A DNA stretch of 64,000 nt. Source: Halolamina sp. CBA1230 (GTDB lineage: Archaea; Halobacteriota; Halobacteria; Halobacteriales; Haloferacaceae). Positions within the stretch are counted from its first letter, which is position 1, and every line of letters starts with the position of its first letter. Positions 14,523 to 23,279 of the stretch are shown here, piece after piece. A model generated the notes under the pieces. The model saw nothing but the letters and a program-made list of their open reading frames with translations. It was not told where the DNA came from and made no database searches. The DNA is taken from NCBI RefSeq assembly GCF_002025255.2, contig NZ_CP054587.1, positions 930,001 through 994,000 of the forward strand, written 5' to 3'. The position numbers and the translations under genes were made by a program.

Positions 14523-16756
14523 ACGACGAGGAGCTGGCGAAGGACCTCGGGCCGCTCGCGGCGCTGACGATCGGCGTCGGGACGATGATCGGGGCGGGGA
14601 TCTTCGTCCTCCCGGGCGACGCGATCGAGGGCGCCGGCTCCTTCGCAGTGCTTTCGTTCCTGCTCGGTGGCGTGATCGCGCTGTTGACCGCACTCTCGGC
14701 CAGCGAGCTCGGGACGGCGATGCCCCGGTCCGGTGGCGCGTACTTCTACGTCAACGAGGCGCTCGGGCCGCTGTTCGGGAGCGTCGCCGGGTGGGCGAAC
14801 TGGTTGGGGCTGGCCTTCGCCAGCGCGTTCTACATGGTCGGGTTCGGCGACTACGTCGCCACTATCGCCGGCCTCCCCGACGGGTTCGTGGTCGCGAGTG
14901 TCACCGTGTCCTGGATCAAGCTGATCGCGTTCTTCGCCGCGGCGCTGTTCGTCCTGGTCAACTACGTCGGCGCCAAGGAAACCGGGAAGCTCCAGAACGT
15001 CATCGTCGTCCTCCTGGTGTTGATTCTCGCGGTGTTCACGCTGTTCGGCCTCACGGAGGCGCAGGTCGCGAACATCCCCGAGGCACAGGGACTGACCCCT
15101 ACCCTCGAGACGACCGGCCTGATCTTCGTCTCCTACCTCGGCTTCGTCCAGATCACCAGCGTCGCCGAGGAGATCAAGGATCCGGGAAAGAACCTCCCCC
15201 GGGCGGTGATCGGCTCGGTGGTCATCGTGACGCTGATCTACGCGCTCGTGTTGCTCGTGATGAGTGCGGCCGTCCCCGAGGGGTTCATCGCCGAACAGTC
15301 CGCGATGGACAACATCGCGATCGTCGAAGTCGCTCGCGTGGTGATGGGTCCGCTGGGGGCGGGATCGATGCTGTTCGCGGGGCTGTTGGCGACGGCCTCC
15401 AGCGCGAACGCGTCGATCCTTGCGTCCTCGCGCATCAACTTCGCGATGGGCCGGGACCGGATCGTCACGCCCGACCTCAACGAGATCCATCCCCGCTACG
15501 GCACGCCGTACCGCTCGATCGCGCTGACGGGGGCGTTCATCCTCGTTTTCATCGTCGCGATCTCGAACATCGGCACGCTCTCGAACATCGGGAGCTTCCT
15601 TCACCTCGTCATCTACGGGCTACTCAACGCGGCGTTGCTGGTGATGCGCGAAGCTGACGGCGTCGACTACGAGCCGGAGTTCGAGGTACCGCTGTACCCG
15701 ATCACACCGATCGTGGGCGGGCTACTCTCGTTCGCCCTGATCTACTACATCGACCCCTTCCCACAGCTGATCGGTACCGCCATCGTCATCTTCGCGACGG
15801 GATGGTACCTCCTCCACGCCCGGAGCCGCACCGACAAGCAAGGGTTGTTGAGCGAGTATATCCTCTCCCGATCCGAGGAGATGCCCGACGCCGCCGTCGA
15901 CGCCGCCGAGAGCGTCCAGCCCACCGGTGACAACCAGTACCGCGTGATGGTGCCGCTCGCGAACCCGGCCCACGAGAAGGAGCTCATCACGCTCGCCAGT
16001 GCGATCGCCAAGCAGCGCGGCGGGGTCGTCGACGCGGTCCACGTCATCACCGTCCCGGATCAGACCTCGCTGAGCTACGCCGCCGACCACGTCGACCGGC
16101 TGGAGGAGGACCACCGATCGGTGCTCGAAGACGCCGAGCGGGACGCCGAGACGTTCGGCGTCGACGTCGAGACGCGCACGATCATCTCCCACCGCGGGAT
16201 CGGCGAGGTGTTCGACGCCGCCGCGGACCACGAGGCCGACCTCGTGGTGATGGGCTGGGGGCCCGACAGCGGCGGGCGCGTCGAGGGTGCGGTCGACGAG
16301 GTGGCAGGCGACCTGCCCTGTGACTTCCTCGTGCTCAAGGACCGCGGGTTCGACGCCGAGCGGGTGCTGATCCCCACCGCGGGCGGCCCGGACTCGGAGC
16401 TCTCCGTCGAGATCGGGAAGCTGCTCCAGGCGGAGTTCGGCTCCGAGCTAACGCTGTTACACGTCGCCGACGACGAGGCGGCCGGCGAGGCGTTCCTGAC
16501 CGAGTGGGCCGAAGCCCAGGGGGTCGACGCCGACCTGCGCGTCGAAACCGGTGACCCCGGGACCGCGATCGAGGACGCCGCCGCGGACGCCTCGCTCGTC
16601 ATCCTCGGGGCAACCGAGCGCGGCGTGCTCTCGCGGATGCTCACCGGCTCGCTGGTGCCCGACGTGGTCAAGGACGTCGACTGCTCGGTGCTGCTGGCCG
16701 AACGCAAGCGGGACCGCAGCGTGTTCGAGCGGCTCCGCGGGCTGCTCCGGCGGTAG
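14519..16756 (+). CDS. APC-superfamily amino acid permease fused to two Usp domains
   Basis: The product has 745 residues. Residues 1-440 are an APC transporter with about 12 transmembrane helices; [15 protein letters not shown] near residue 20 is the substrate-site helix-1 signature. Residues about 465-600 are a first Usp domain ([24 protein letters not shown] .. [13 protein letters not shown]). Residues about 610-735 are a second ([21 protein letters not shown] .. [22 protein letters not shown]), with a good ATP-binding G..G-type loop. Such fusions are common in haloarchaea and are thought to couple amino acid uptake to cell state. The substrate cannot be told from sequence. It is co-transcribed with the single-domain Usp gene before it. 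Confidence 0.9.
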   Translation: MNDEELAKDLGPLAALTIGVGTMIGAGIFVLPGDAIEGAGSFAVLSFLLGGVIALLTALSASELGTAMPRSGGAYFYVNEALGPLFGSVAGWANWLGLAFASAFYMVGFGDYVATIAGLPDGFVVASVTVSWIKLIAFFAAALFVLVNYVGAKETGKLQNVIVVLLVLILAVFTLFGLTEAQVANIPEAQGLTPTLETTGLIFVSYLGFVQITSVAEEIKDPGKNLPRAVIGSVVIVTLIYALVLLVMSAAVPEGFIAEQSAMDNIAIVEVARVVMGPLGAGSMLFAGLLATASSANASILASSRINFAMGRDRIVTPDLNEIHPRYGTPYRSIALTGAFILVFIVAISNIGTLSNIGSFLHLVIYGLLNAALLVMREADGVDYEPEFEVPLYPITPIVGGLLSFALIYYIDPFPQLIGTAIVIFATGWYLLHARSRTDKQGLLSEYILSRSEEMPDAAVDAAESVQPTGDNQYRVMVPLANPAHEKELITLASAIAKQRGGVVDAVHVITVPDQTSLSYAADHVDRLEEDHRSVLEDAERDAETFGVDVETRTIISHRGIGEVFDAAADHEADLVVMGWGPDSGGRVEGAVDEVAGDLPCDFLVLKDRGFDAERVLIPTAGGPDSELSVEIGKLLQAEFGSELTLLHVADDEAAGEAFLTEWAEAQGVDADLRVETGDPGTAIEDAAADASLVILGATERGVLSRMLTGSLVPDVVKDVDCSVLLAERKRDRSVFERLRGLLRR

Positions 16757-17638
16757 CTACCCCGCCGACTCGATCTCGGACTCGATCACGTCGACGTCGC
16801 CGTCGACGGTCAGCCGCAGCCGTTCGTCCCCGACCCGACAGCTGACTTCGACGCGCCAGGGGTCCTGTGAGAGCACGCGGTCCTCGGCGTACTGGCAGAT
16901 CGACCACGGGTGACGATCGAAGATCTCGATATCGTGGTCGTGGAAGAAGCTGACCACCGCCGGCTCGATGTTCAGCGCGAACGGGACGCCACAGTGCATC
17001 GACCAGCTACACCGCCGGCAGCGGAATCGGGCGACCGAGGCGTAGACGCGCTCGTTGAACTCCTCGAGCTTCCCGCCGTCCTCGGCGAGTCGGCTCTCGA
17101 CCTCGCCGGCGCAGTACGGGCAGATCCCCTGCCGCATCGCCGCCTGGTCCCGTAGGATGTACGCCCCGCCGGCCGCGAGCAGCGACTCGGGCCGGTTGCG
17201 GTCGAAGCTCGCGGGCGGGATCGGGTACCTGATGACGAGGTTCTCACACGCGCGACAGCCCAGGTGGAACTGACTGTCCGCGTACCACGCTGCCGCGTCC
17301 GCGCCGCAGTACGGGCAGCGCTCCCCGTCGACGGGGACGGGATCGGTGTCGCCGTCCTCGGCGTACGCGCCGGAGACGATCGATTGGTAGATGTTGTTCC
17401 CCGACGGCTCGAGCTCGTACCCGTCCTCGCGTTTGGCGACGAGCCGATCGGTCAGCTTCGTGAGATGGTAGTTGAAGCGGCCGTTGTCCTCGACGCCGAC
17501 ACGGCGCTGGAGGTCGGTGAAGGAGAGCGGCGCGTCGTCCTCGGCCATCGCCTCGCCCAGCGTCCGCAGGATGTCGAGTCGGACCTCGTTCGACAACAGG
17601 TCGAACGTCTCGATCGGTCCGTCGAGGTCGCCGCTCAT
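16757..17638 (-). CDS. ArsR-type winged-helix regulator with two zinc ribbons
   Basis: The product has 293 residues. FDLLSNEVRLDILRTLGEA through DLQRRVGVEDNGRFNYHLTKL is an ArsR-like winged helix (residues 10-75). Two zinc knuckle pairs follow: CPYCGADAAAWYADSQFHLGCRAC at about 108-131 and CPYCAGEVESRL .. RCRRCSW at about 174-213. The C-terminus has a beta-rich region (WRVEVSCRVGDERLRLTVDGDVDV). This architecture is widespread in haloarchaea; its ligand is unknown. GATATAAACC on the minus strand, about 30 bases before the start, is the promoter. The gene converges tail-to-tail with the permease-Usp gene, whose stop directly abuts it. Confidence 0.85.
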   Translation of the reverse strand: MSGDLDGPIETFDLLSNEVRLDILRTLGEAMAEDDAPLSFTDLQRRVGVEDNGRFNYHLTKLTDRLVAKREDGYELEPSGNNIYQSIVSGAYAEDGDTDPVPVDGERCPYCGADAAAWYADSQFHLGCRACENLVIRYPIPPASFDRNRPESLLAAGGAYILRDQAAMRQGICPYCAGEVESRLAEDGGKLEEFNERVYASVARFRCRRCSWSMHCGVPFALNIEPAVVSFFHDHDIEIFDRHPWSICQYAEDRVLSQDPWRVEVSCRVGDERLRLTVDGDVDVIESEIESAG

Positions 17639-17814
17639 TCGTTGGATCGCTACACCGTGATGGTTTATATCTTCTGTTATCTGTTACGTTTCTAAAATAA
17701 CACGGACGCGTGAGTATCGCCGCAGGCGGGTACGTCGGGCGATTTTTCTCGGCCGGTGTAGTGAAACGCAGTTCACCGAGCGCTTTTGATCGGTGATACC
17801 GAACGGGGAGACGC

Positions 17815-18065
17815 GTGCGTGAGGGATCTGCCTCTGACAGATCACCACCCCTCTCCGCACGAGGCGAGCCCCTCGCCACCTTCCGGTGAGGGGCCAGTAC
17901 TCACTAGCTTTACCAGAGGGCAAACGCCCCTCTGGGTTGGGCAACGGTCAGCTTGCCCTGAAGTCGGGGACGTTGAACGTGAGCGACGTGTCCAACGTCC
18001 ACTCCAGTCTGGAGTTCGAACGGGAGTCCACCGACAAGCCCACCCCTTCAGGGGTGGGTCGCTGA
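17815..18065 (+). ncRNA. Candidate structured RNA: run of seven hairpins, omega/sot-RNA-like IS200/IS605 relic
   Basis: Seven consecutive inverted repeats tile this stretch: 17815-17860 (GTGCG/CGCAC, GAGGG/CCCTC and GATCTG/CAGATC in one long arm), 17869-17893, 17913-17935 (CCAGAGGG/CCCTCTGG), 17939-17958 (GGGCAA/TTGCCC), 17968-18000 (GGACGTTG/CAACGTCC), 18001-18015 (ACTCCAG/CTGGAGT) and 18039-18058 (CCCACCCC/GGGGTGGG). The last hairpin with TTCA loop followed by GTCGCTGA resembles the right end of haloarchaeal IS1341-type elements. In such elements an RNA overlapping the 3' end of tnpB guides TnpB. No tnpB is present here. It has not been tested; strand is inferred from the reading-frame remnant. 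Confidence 0.55.
17937..18065 (+). pseudogene. TnpB-tail-like reading frame remnant
   Basis: The frame from about 17937 reads LGNGQLALKSGTLNVSDV, then VHSSLEFERES, and ends TDKPTPSGVGR before TGA at 18063-18065. It resembles the proline/serine-rich tails of haloarchaeal IS1341-type TnpB proteins, which are encoded over the element's terminal hairpin. The catalytic RuvC and zinc-ribbon parts are absent. The assignment rests on recall of such tails and needs a database search. Confidence 0.4.
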
Positions 18066-18102
18066 CGGGAACGTTTTACCCCACGCCGGCGTAATCGCCG
18101 CC

Positions 18103-18153
18103 ATGGATCGACTCCAGTTCGAACGCCGGCGCCACTCCGGAGGGCGAGCGTGA
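18103..18153 (+). CDS. Possible 16-codon upstream ORF coupled to the hydrolase gene
   Basis: An ATG at 18103 opens 16 codons (MDRLQFERRRHSGGRA) ending in a TGA that overlaps the GTG start of the next gene (GTGA, 18150-18153). CGTTTTAC at about 18071-18078 is a TATA-like box placed for transcription to start almost exactly at this ATG. The mini-gene would therefore be the leaderless first cistron, and the hydrolase would be reached by termination-reinitiation. Alternatively it marks an old frameshift in a longer hydrolase N-terminus. Confidence 0.4.
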   Translation: MDRLQFERRRHSGGRA

Positions 18154-19067
18154 GCGGCAGCCACGCCGGCCGCGGGAAACCGAGCCGCTACGCGTTCTCG
18201 ACCCGCGAGCTGGCGTTCGAGGGTCGTCGCGGCCACCTGTTCACCCCCGACCGGCCCGCCGACGCCCCCGTGGTCGTCCTCGCCCCCGGCGCAGGGCTGT
18301 CGTGGCGTCCGGCGCTCGAACCAACCGCCGAGCGACTCGCGGCGCGGGGGTACGCAGTGCTCGCGTTCGACCACCGCGGCTTCGGCGCCGTCGGCGAGGA
18401 TCGCCTCCTCTCCCCGACCCGCCAACGCGCGGATCTCGACGCTGCGATCGAGGCTGCGCGGGACGCCCCGGAAGTGGACGGCGACCGCCTCGCACTCTGG
18501 GGGATGGATCTCTCGGCGGGCACGGCGTTGTCGGCCGCCGCGGACTCGTTCGGCGTCGACGCCGTGATCGCCCGGTTCCCCGTGCTCGCGGGGTCGGGGC
18601 TGCTCCCTTCGTGGGTCCGCCCTCGACTCCGCGGACTGGCTCGCGGTGTCGCGGACTACCCCGCCTCGGCGCTGGGTCGGCTCCGCGGCGTCGACGCCGA
18701 CGAGCGCGGGATGCGTGTGCCGCTGTTCGGCGACGCCGGCGAGGTGGCGGCGGTCGCCGCGTCCGGCGTCTCGTGGAGCGTGCGCGACCTGCTCGGGCGC
18801 GAGCCCGGAACCACGCCCGCGCGCTCGCTCATGAAGCTCCAGCGTCACGACTTGCGGGCGGCGGTGGCGGAGGTGAACTGTCAGACGCTGTTCGTCGCCG
18901 GCGAGCACGACACGGTCGTGCCGCCGGCGTCGGTTGTCGAAGCGAGCGAGCGGGTTCGGGACGCCTCGCTGGTCCGGGTGCCGGTGTCGCACTACGCGGC
19001 TCTGGAAGGGCCGGAGCTGGATCGCGTGCTGAACCACGAGCTGGCGTTCCTGGACGCGGAGCTGTAG
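18150..19067 (+). CDS. Alpha/beta hydrolase with Asp at the nucleophile position
   Basis: The product has 305 residues from a GTG start. It has VVVLAPGAGLSWRPALEP (oxyanion region), YAVLAFDHRGFGAVGEDRL, then LALWGMDLSAGTAL at the nucleophile elbow, GEHDTVVPP (acid) and VSHYAALEG (His). Relatives usually read W-G-x-S-x-S-G-G at the elbow; here Asp120 stands where the serine is expected. Asp nucleophiles are known in haloalkane dehalogenase-type members of this fold, so the enzyme may act on C-halogen or other bonds, or be inactive as a serine esterase. The protein is cytosolic, with no signal peptide. Confidence 0.8.
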   Translation: MSGSHAGRGKPSRYAFSTRELAFEGRRGHLFTPDRPADAPVVVLAPGAGLSWRPALEPTAERLAARGYAVLAFDHRGFGAVGEDRLLSPTRQRADLDAAIEAARDAPEVDGDRLALWGMDLSAGTALSAAADSFGVDAVIARFPVLAGSGLLPSWVRPRLRGLARGVADYPASALGRLRGVDADERGMRVPLFGDAGEVAAVAASGVSWSVRDLLGREPGTTPARSLMKLQRHDLRAAVAEVNCQTLFVAGEHDTVVPPASVVEASERVRDASLVRVPVSHYAALEGPELDRVLNHELAFLDAEL

Positions 19068-19137
19068 GGATTCTCGCGATTCGGTGGAACAGTTCCTCGG
19101 GATCGGGGTTGGATTTTCGGAGGGTTTCTTTCGGGAA

Positions 19138-19512
19138 CAGCAACAGCATCTCGTTCGTAGACCACTTGCGACCGCACCGCCCGGTACGGCCCACACACCT
19201 CCCCAACCGATTCGCTCCTTCGCTACGCTCAGTCGCTCATCCCTCGCGCTAGCTCGTCCACGGAGGGACTCGCGATACGCGCCGACAGCCACGGCGGTGC
19301 GGTGGCGGTGCGGTGGCGGTGGACACCTCGCGGGCGCGACGGTCGCGCCCGCGGGGGGAGGGGTGGGGACTCGGCGCTGCGCCGTTGACGAGAGCCGCAG
19401 GCTCTCGTCTGCCAATCAGAAATCTCCGATTTCTGATGACGGACCTCGTGCCCGGCGCACTGCGGTCGCAAGTGGCCATCGAGATGCTGTCGCTGTCGCA
19501 GTTGCGGTAGTC
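19138..19512 (+). repeat. Large palindromic intergenic element, copy A
   Basis: The ends are inverted repeats: AGCATCTCG plus CCACTTGCGACCGCA on the left (about 19144-19175), matched by TGCGGTCGCAAGTGG plus CGAGATGCT on the right (19461-19487). The core has the shared GGTGCGGTGGCGGTGGAC and GGGGGAGGGGTGGGGAC tracts. Between them lies a 12-base-pair hairpin at 19329-19353. A 54-base two-hairpin module (19387-19440) has landed inside the arm of the last hairpin. The reading frames in this stretch are by-products of symmetry. It fills most of the 19,068-19,679 gap; the rest is simple GCGGT-rich DNA. Confidence 0.8.
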
Positions 19513-19679
19513 AACACTACGTCGTCGCGGTTGCGGTAGTCGACATCACGCCGTCGCGGTAGTCGGCGACCGATCACCCTCCTTCCAACTACCGACACTC
19601 CACACACCATCCACCGTTCACTCAACGAGCGACCCAACAGCACACAAAGCACTTGTAGGGCTCACGAGACGTTCCAGCC

Positions 19680-20675
19680 ATGGACAGCCAACGAGCCCTC
19701 GCCGGCGGCGCCGTCGTGGTCGTCGCCGTCGCCCTCCTCTCGGCCGCCGTGGTCCCCGGCGCGGTCGCACCCCCAGACGACGGCCCGCTCCGTCCCGGAC
19801 CGGTGCACGTCGTCGACGCGGACATCGCGACCGGAGAGATCACGGGCCAGACCGCCGAGCTAGAACTGTTCGCGACGCTCGCCCACCGCGGTAACCCCGC
19901 CGAGAACGTGACCGTGCGGTTCGAGGCGACCGACGCCGAGTCCGGCCTGCTCGAGGCCGCCGAGGAGGTCAGCGTCGGCGATCTGACTGCCGAGGGCGAG
20001 CGCCGCGTCTCGACCACGCTCACCGTCCCCCGCGAGGGTGGGTACGAACTCGAGGGCGTGGTGTACCGCAACGGCACCCGGGTCGACGAGTTCACGCGAC
20101 AGGTGAGCGGCGTCGAGGCGCTAACGCCCGCCTACGCCGAGTCGAACGTGAGCTTCGTCGACGATCCCATCCTCGAACCGGTGACGGTGTCCATCGTCGA
20201 CGCCGGCGAGAACCGCACCACGCTGGAGCTGGGTAGCTGGCTCACCGCCGTCGGCCCGAGCGAGGCCGACTCGCTGTCGGTGACGTTCATCGTCCGCCAG
20301 GCGGAGTCGAACGTCGTCGCCGCGCGGACGAGCGTCGACGCCGGCGGCCTGCAGGAGGGCCGCAGCGACACCGTCACCGCCGAGGTGTCCGTCCCCAGCG
20401 AGTACAACTACTACGTCGACGCCGTGCTCACCCGGGACGGCGTGATCGTCGACACCGCCGGCGGCGTCGTCAACCTCGACCCCACGGAGACCATCGACCG
20501 CGATCAGACCGAACAGGAGGTCGAGTTCGACGCCAGCGACTTCGAGAGCGACGACGGGCCACCGGACCGACCCGAGGGGACCGAAGCAACCGCGGCACAG
20601 ACGCCCGGGTTCGGCCCGGTCGTCGCCGTGGTCGCACTCCTGAGCGCGGGGCTGCTCGCGCGGAGGCGACGATGA
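19680..20675 (+). CDS. Secreted surface protein with PGF-CTERM-like anchor (DUF7490-like)
   Basis: The product has 331 residues. An N-terminal signal/anchor segment (GGAVVVVAVALLSAAVVPGAVA) is followed by two repeated beta-sandwich units of about 115 residues (each with 'v.a.i..g.....L.l...' and '..tt.v.vP.e..Y...', near 40-145 and 155-270). A Glu/Asp/Pro-rich linker and TPGFGPVVAVVALLSAGLLARRRR at the end form a PGF-CTERM-like sorting tag processed by archaeosortase A. The doubled unit resembles what is annotated as DUF7490. It overlaps the next gene by four bases. Confidence 0.82.
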   Translation: MDSQRALAGGAVVVVAVALLSAAVVPGAVAPPDDGPLRPGPVHVVDADIATGEITGQTAELELFATLAHRGNPAENVTVRFEATDAESGLLEAAEEVSVGDLTAEGERRVSTTLTVPREGGYELEGVVYRNGTRVDEFTRQVSGVEALTPAYAESNVSFVDDPILEPVTVSIVDAGENRTTLELGSWLTAVGPSEADSLSVTFIVRQAESNVVAARTSVDAGGLQEGRSDTVTAEVSVPSEYNYYVDAVLTRDGVIVDTAGGVVNLDPTETIDRDQTEQEVEFDASDFESDDGPPDRPEGTEATAAQTPGFGPVVAVVALLSAGLLARRRR

Positions 20676-21034
20676 GCGACCGCGATCCCCCGGACGACGA
20701 ACCGAGCGAGGACGAGGAGATCGAGCGAACCCGAACGGAGGACACCATGACCGAGATAGCCGACGAGACCGACGACACGGGAACCGACGAACGACCGCAG
20801 CGGGCCGACGACACCGGCCGCGACCTCCGGCGCACCCTCAACTACGTCCTGCTGGCGGGGCTCTCGCTGGTGGCGCTGATCGCGACGCTACAGCTGTACT
20901 TCAACGTCTCCACCGCGATCAACCAGTGGGTCAGCCAGGAGTACCGTCCGCTGTTCCAAGCGGCGTTCAGTCTCGCCGTGCTGCTGCTGGTCGGGTCGGC
21001 GATGGTCTGGCAGGTGCGACGGCTCCAAGAGTAA
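20672..21034 (+). CDS. Small two-helix membrane protein with acidic N-terminus
   Basis: The product has 120 residues. The first 55 are extremely acidic and probably unstructured. Two transmembrane helices follow (TLNYVLLAGLSLVALIATLQLYFNV and LFQAAFSLAVLLLVGSAMVWQV). It begins inside the stop codon of the surface-protein gene (ATGA overlap), so the two are co-expressed and may work together at the membrane. It may fall in a haloarchaea-only DUF family; I cannot name it with confidence. Confidence 0.7.
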   Translation: MSDRDPPDDEPSEDEEIERTRTEDTMTEIADETDDTGTDERPQRADDTGRDLRRTLNYVLLAGLSLVALIATLQLYFNVSTAINQWVSQEYRPLFQAAFSLAVLLLVGSAMVWQVRRLQE

Positions 21035-21037
21035 CGG

Positions 21038-21889
21038 CTACTGGATTCCGGAGACTGCGACCCAGAGAAGCGCCACCACACCCCCGCCGAGCAGGGTCGA
21101 CGCCACCGCGTGGAGGCGGAGGCGATCGAGCACCGCGTGGGCGTCGCCCTCGATACTCAGCGCCTCGTGGACCTCGCTGCCCAGTTCACACCGCGGCAGG
21201 AAGTCCATCGCGACGTGGAGGAACACGCCGGTCGCGAAGCCGAACACCAGCCCGTTCGCCGGCGCCGAGGCGGGCAGCGCGACCGCGCTCGACAGCACCG
21301 CGACGACGCCGACCCCCGCCGCGGGCAGCAGGATCGGGTACCACGACCGCCCGTTGCGCTGCAGGCGGTCCGCGGCGGCGTACCCCGCCGGCCCCTTGTG
21401 CGAGACGATCGCGACACCCAGCAGCGGCCCGAGTTCGGGCATGTTGCCGTAGACGACGCCGATGATCGCCCCCGCCGCGGCGGCGTGGGCGGTCAGCTGG
21501 GCGACGGTCGCGTCCATCGGCAGGTCGACGTGGGAGAGCCGGTGGCCGATCGCGTGGGCGGCGAAGCCGACGATCACGCCGGTCGCGACGCCCAGCCCGC
21601 CGAACTTGGGGTGGTGGTTCAGCGCGTCGGGGAGCAGAAAGAGGCCGACGCTGACGATCATCGCGCCGCTGGCCAGCCCGGAGCCCCAGACCAGCGTCGC
21701 CGGCCGCTTCTCGCCGGCCCGCCGGGAGAGCGCCACGCCGCCGACCATCGCGACGAACGCGACCCAGCCGATCCCGACGGGCTTCGTGGCGCCGATCCCG
21801 ACGCCGATCCCCGTGGCGGCGAGCAGCGCCAGCACGCCGGCCGCGCCCACAACCAACTCGCTCCGTCGCGAACTCCGCTCTGTCTCCAT
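21038..21889 (-). CDS. ZIP-family divalent metal transporter
   Basis: The product has 283 residues and about eight transmembrane helices. The hallmarks of ZIP helices IV and V are HAIGHRLSHVDLPMDA and GVAIVSHKGPAGYAAADR, with VFLHVAMDFLPRCE further on. The H/D/E residues in these helices line the metal path of ZIP proteins. The substrate is probably zinc or another divalent cation. Two bases separate its stop from the convergent gene at 20672-21034. AATAATCGCG and TTAATAAG just upstream of the start are AT-rich and promoter-like. Confidence 0.85.
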   Translation of the reverse strand: METERSSRRSELVVGAAGVLALLAATGIGVGIGATKPVGIGWVAFVAMVGGVALSRRAGEKRPATLVWGSGLASGAMIVSVGLFLLPDALNHHPKFGGLGVATGVIVGFAAHAIGHRLSHVDLPMDATVAQLTAHAAAAGAIIGVVYGNMPELGPLLGVAIVSHKGPAGYAAADRLQRNGRSWYPILLPAAGVGVVAVLSSAVALPASAPANGLVFGFATGVFLHVAMDFLPRCELGSEVHEALSIEGDAHAVLDRLRLHAVASTLLGGGVVALLWVAVSGIQ

Positions 21890-21953
21890 CTGATTGTGAA
21901 TAATCGCGTCGAAGTTAATAAGTCCTCGTAGTCGAGCGGTGCCGTGGGCGACC

Positions 21954-23234
21954 CTACCGCGGGAGCTTCCCCGGTTCGCCGTCCTCCCGGATGTACTCGA
22001 CGGCGATGCCCGTGATCGGCGCGTCGGAGGCGTCGGCGGCGTCCCGCGCCGCGTCGAGGTACGACTCCGTGATCGAGACGACTGCGTCGTACGCCGCGGC
22101 GTCGCTCTCCGCGAGCAGGTACTCCGCCGTGACGGGGGTGAGCTGCCCCTCGCGCACGTCGGCCGCGAAGTCGTCGACGTCGTCGAGCCAGACCTGCGCG
22201 CCGATGATCGACAGCACGACCGCGCGCTCGAACTCCGGCGAGAGCTCGATCCCGGCCTCGCGGAACATCTCGATCATCCCGTGGTAGATCACGCCCACGC
22301 GGCCGTACTGGGTGACGAGGTAGGGGAGATCGAGCTCGGCTTCCTCGAACAGCTCCGGGGTTTCGTCGAACGCGGCGTGTTTGTACTCCTCGCGCAGCGC
22401 CTCGCGGGCCTCGTCGGGGTCGCGTTCGCTGGCCTCGGCGTTCGCCCCCTCGACGGTCACGTCCGCGACCGCGTCGGCCTCCGCGCCGGCGACGGCGTCG
22501 GCCATGAGTTCGCGGAAGTACGGATCGCGGTCCTGGTGGGCCTCCGAGCGCTCGACTGCGGCGTCGTACGCCTCCCTGACGGCGTCGGGGAACGCCGCGA
22601 ACTGCTCCTGGACGGCAGCCTGGAGCACCTCCTGAGCGATCTTCGCGACGCGTTCGCGGTCCTCGGGGGCGACGTCGAAGTCGGCCTCGAAGTCCTCGTA
22701 CTCGCCGTCGTTGATCGCGTCGCGCATGTCGCCGTCGAGCAGCGCGACGACGACCAGCTCCGCCACCTCGCGGGCACGGCGCGTCTCGCGGACCAGTTCT
22801 CGGGGCTCGGCGTCGCTTTCGGATCGGTGCCGACGGAGCCGGGAGATCGGGTCGGTCGCCCGCCGGCCCGAGACCGGGTCGATGCCGGGCGCGGCCGCCT
22901 CGCTGGCCCGCCGGTAGACGTGGGCGAGCGTGAGTTCGACCGGCATCGTGAGCTTGGTGTCGTAGGCGAACTCGACCGATTCGCGACCGAACTCGGCGGC
23001 GAGTGCGGCTTCCACGTCGGCGTAGGCGTCCTCGACCATCCGATCGACCTCGTCTTCCACGCGCTGCTGCAGTCGGATCGCCCTGAGTTCGAGCGAGCCG
23101 CCGGCGGCGTAGTGGCTGAACACCGCGCGGGCGGGCGTCGGGAACGCGTCGACGCCCGCGAGACGGTCGGCGACCCCGCGGAGCGGTCCGGACATGGCCG
23201 TGGGTGGGCCGACCAGCGGTTTGAAGCTGTCCAT
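21954..23234 (-). CDS. Conserved haloarchaeal protein of unknown function
   Basis: The product has 426 residues from the ATG at 23232-23234. It is soluble, highly acidic and mostly helical. Recognisable stretches are ARAVFSHYAAGGSLELRAIRLQQRVEDEVDRMVEDAY, VEFAYDTKLTMPVELTLAHVYRR, VAELVVVALLDGDMRDAIND and LVTQYGRVGVIYHGMIEMFREAGIELSPEFERAVVLSIIGAQVWLDDVDDF. The last looks like a membrane-peripheral or lipid-enzyme-associated helical bundle, but I know no named family. I rejected the longer frame because its first 111 residues are a shadow of the divergent gene. It is 45 bases from, and divergent to, the GGGP-synthase-like gene. Confidence 0.65.
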   Translation of the reverse strand: MDSFKPLVGPPTAMSGPLRGVADRLAGVDAFPTPARAVFSHYAAGGSLELRAIRLQQRVEDEVDRMVEDAYADVEAALAAEFGRESVEFAYDTKLTMPVELTLAHVYRRASEAAAPGIDPVSGRRATDPISRLRRHRSESDAEPRELVRETRRAREVAELVVVALLDGDMRDAINDGEYEDFEADFDVAPEDRERVAKIAQEVLQAAVQEQFAAFPDAVREAYDAAVERSEAHQDRDPYFRELMADAVAGAEADAVADVTVEGANAEASERDPDEAREALREEYKHAAFDETPELFEEAELDLPYLVTQYGRVGVIYHGMIEMFREAGIELSPEFERAVVLSIIGAQVWLDDVDDFAADVREGQLTPVTAEYLLAESDAAAYDAVVSITESYLDAARDAADASDAPITGIAVEYIREDGEPGKLPR

Positions 23235-23279
23235 CCCCGAACCGCCCGGGTTTTTGCCGCCCCGCAGCGAGGTGCCCGT

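Noticed and set aside
17786-18094. 102-codon open frame across the hairpin region
   Set aside because: The sequence is explained by consecutive inverted repeats, and the TnpB-like tail is in a different frame.
19229-19539. Several open frames of 60-130 codons on both strands inside repeat element A (and likewise inside B-F)
   Set aside because: They arise from GC-rich palindromes and are open on both strands, show no family, and change frame between copies of the same element.
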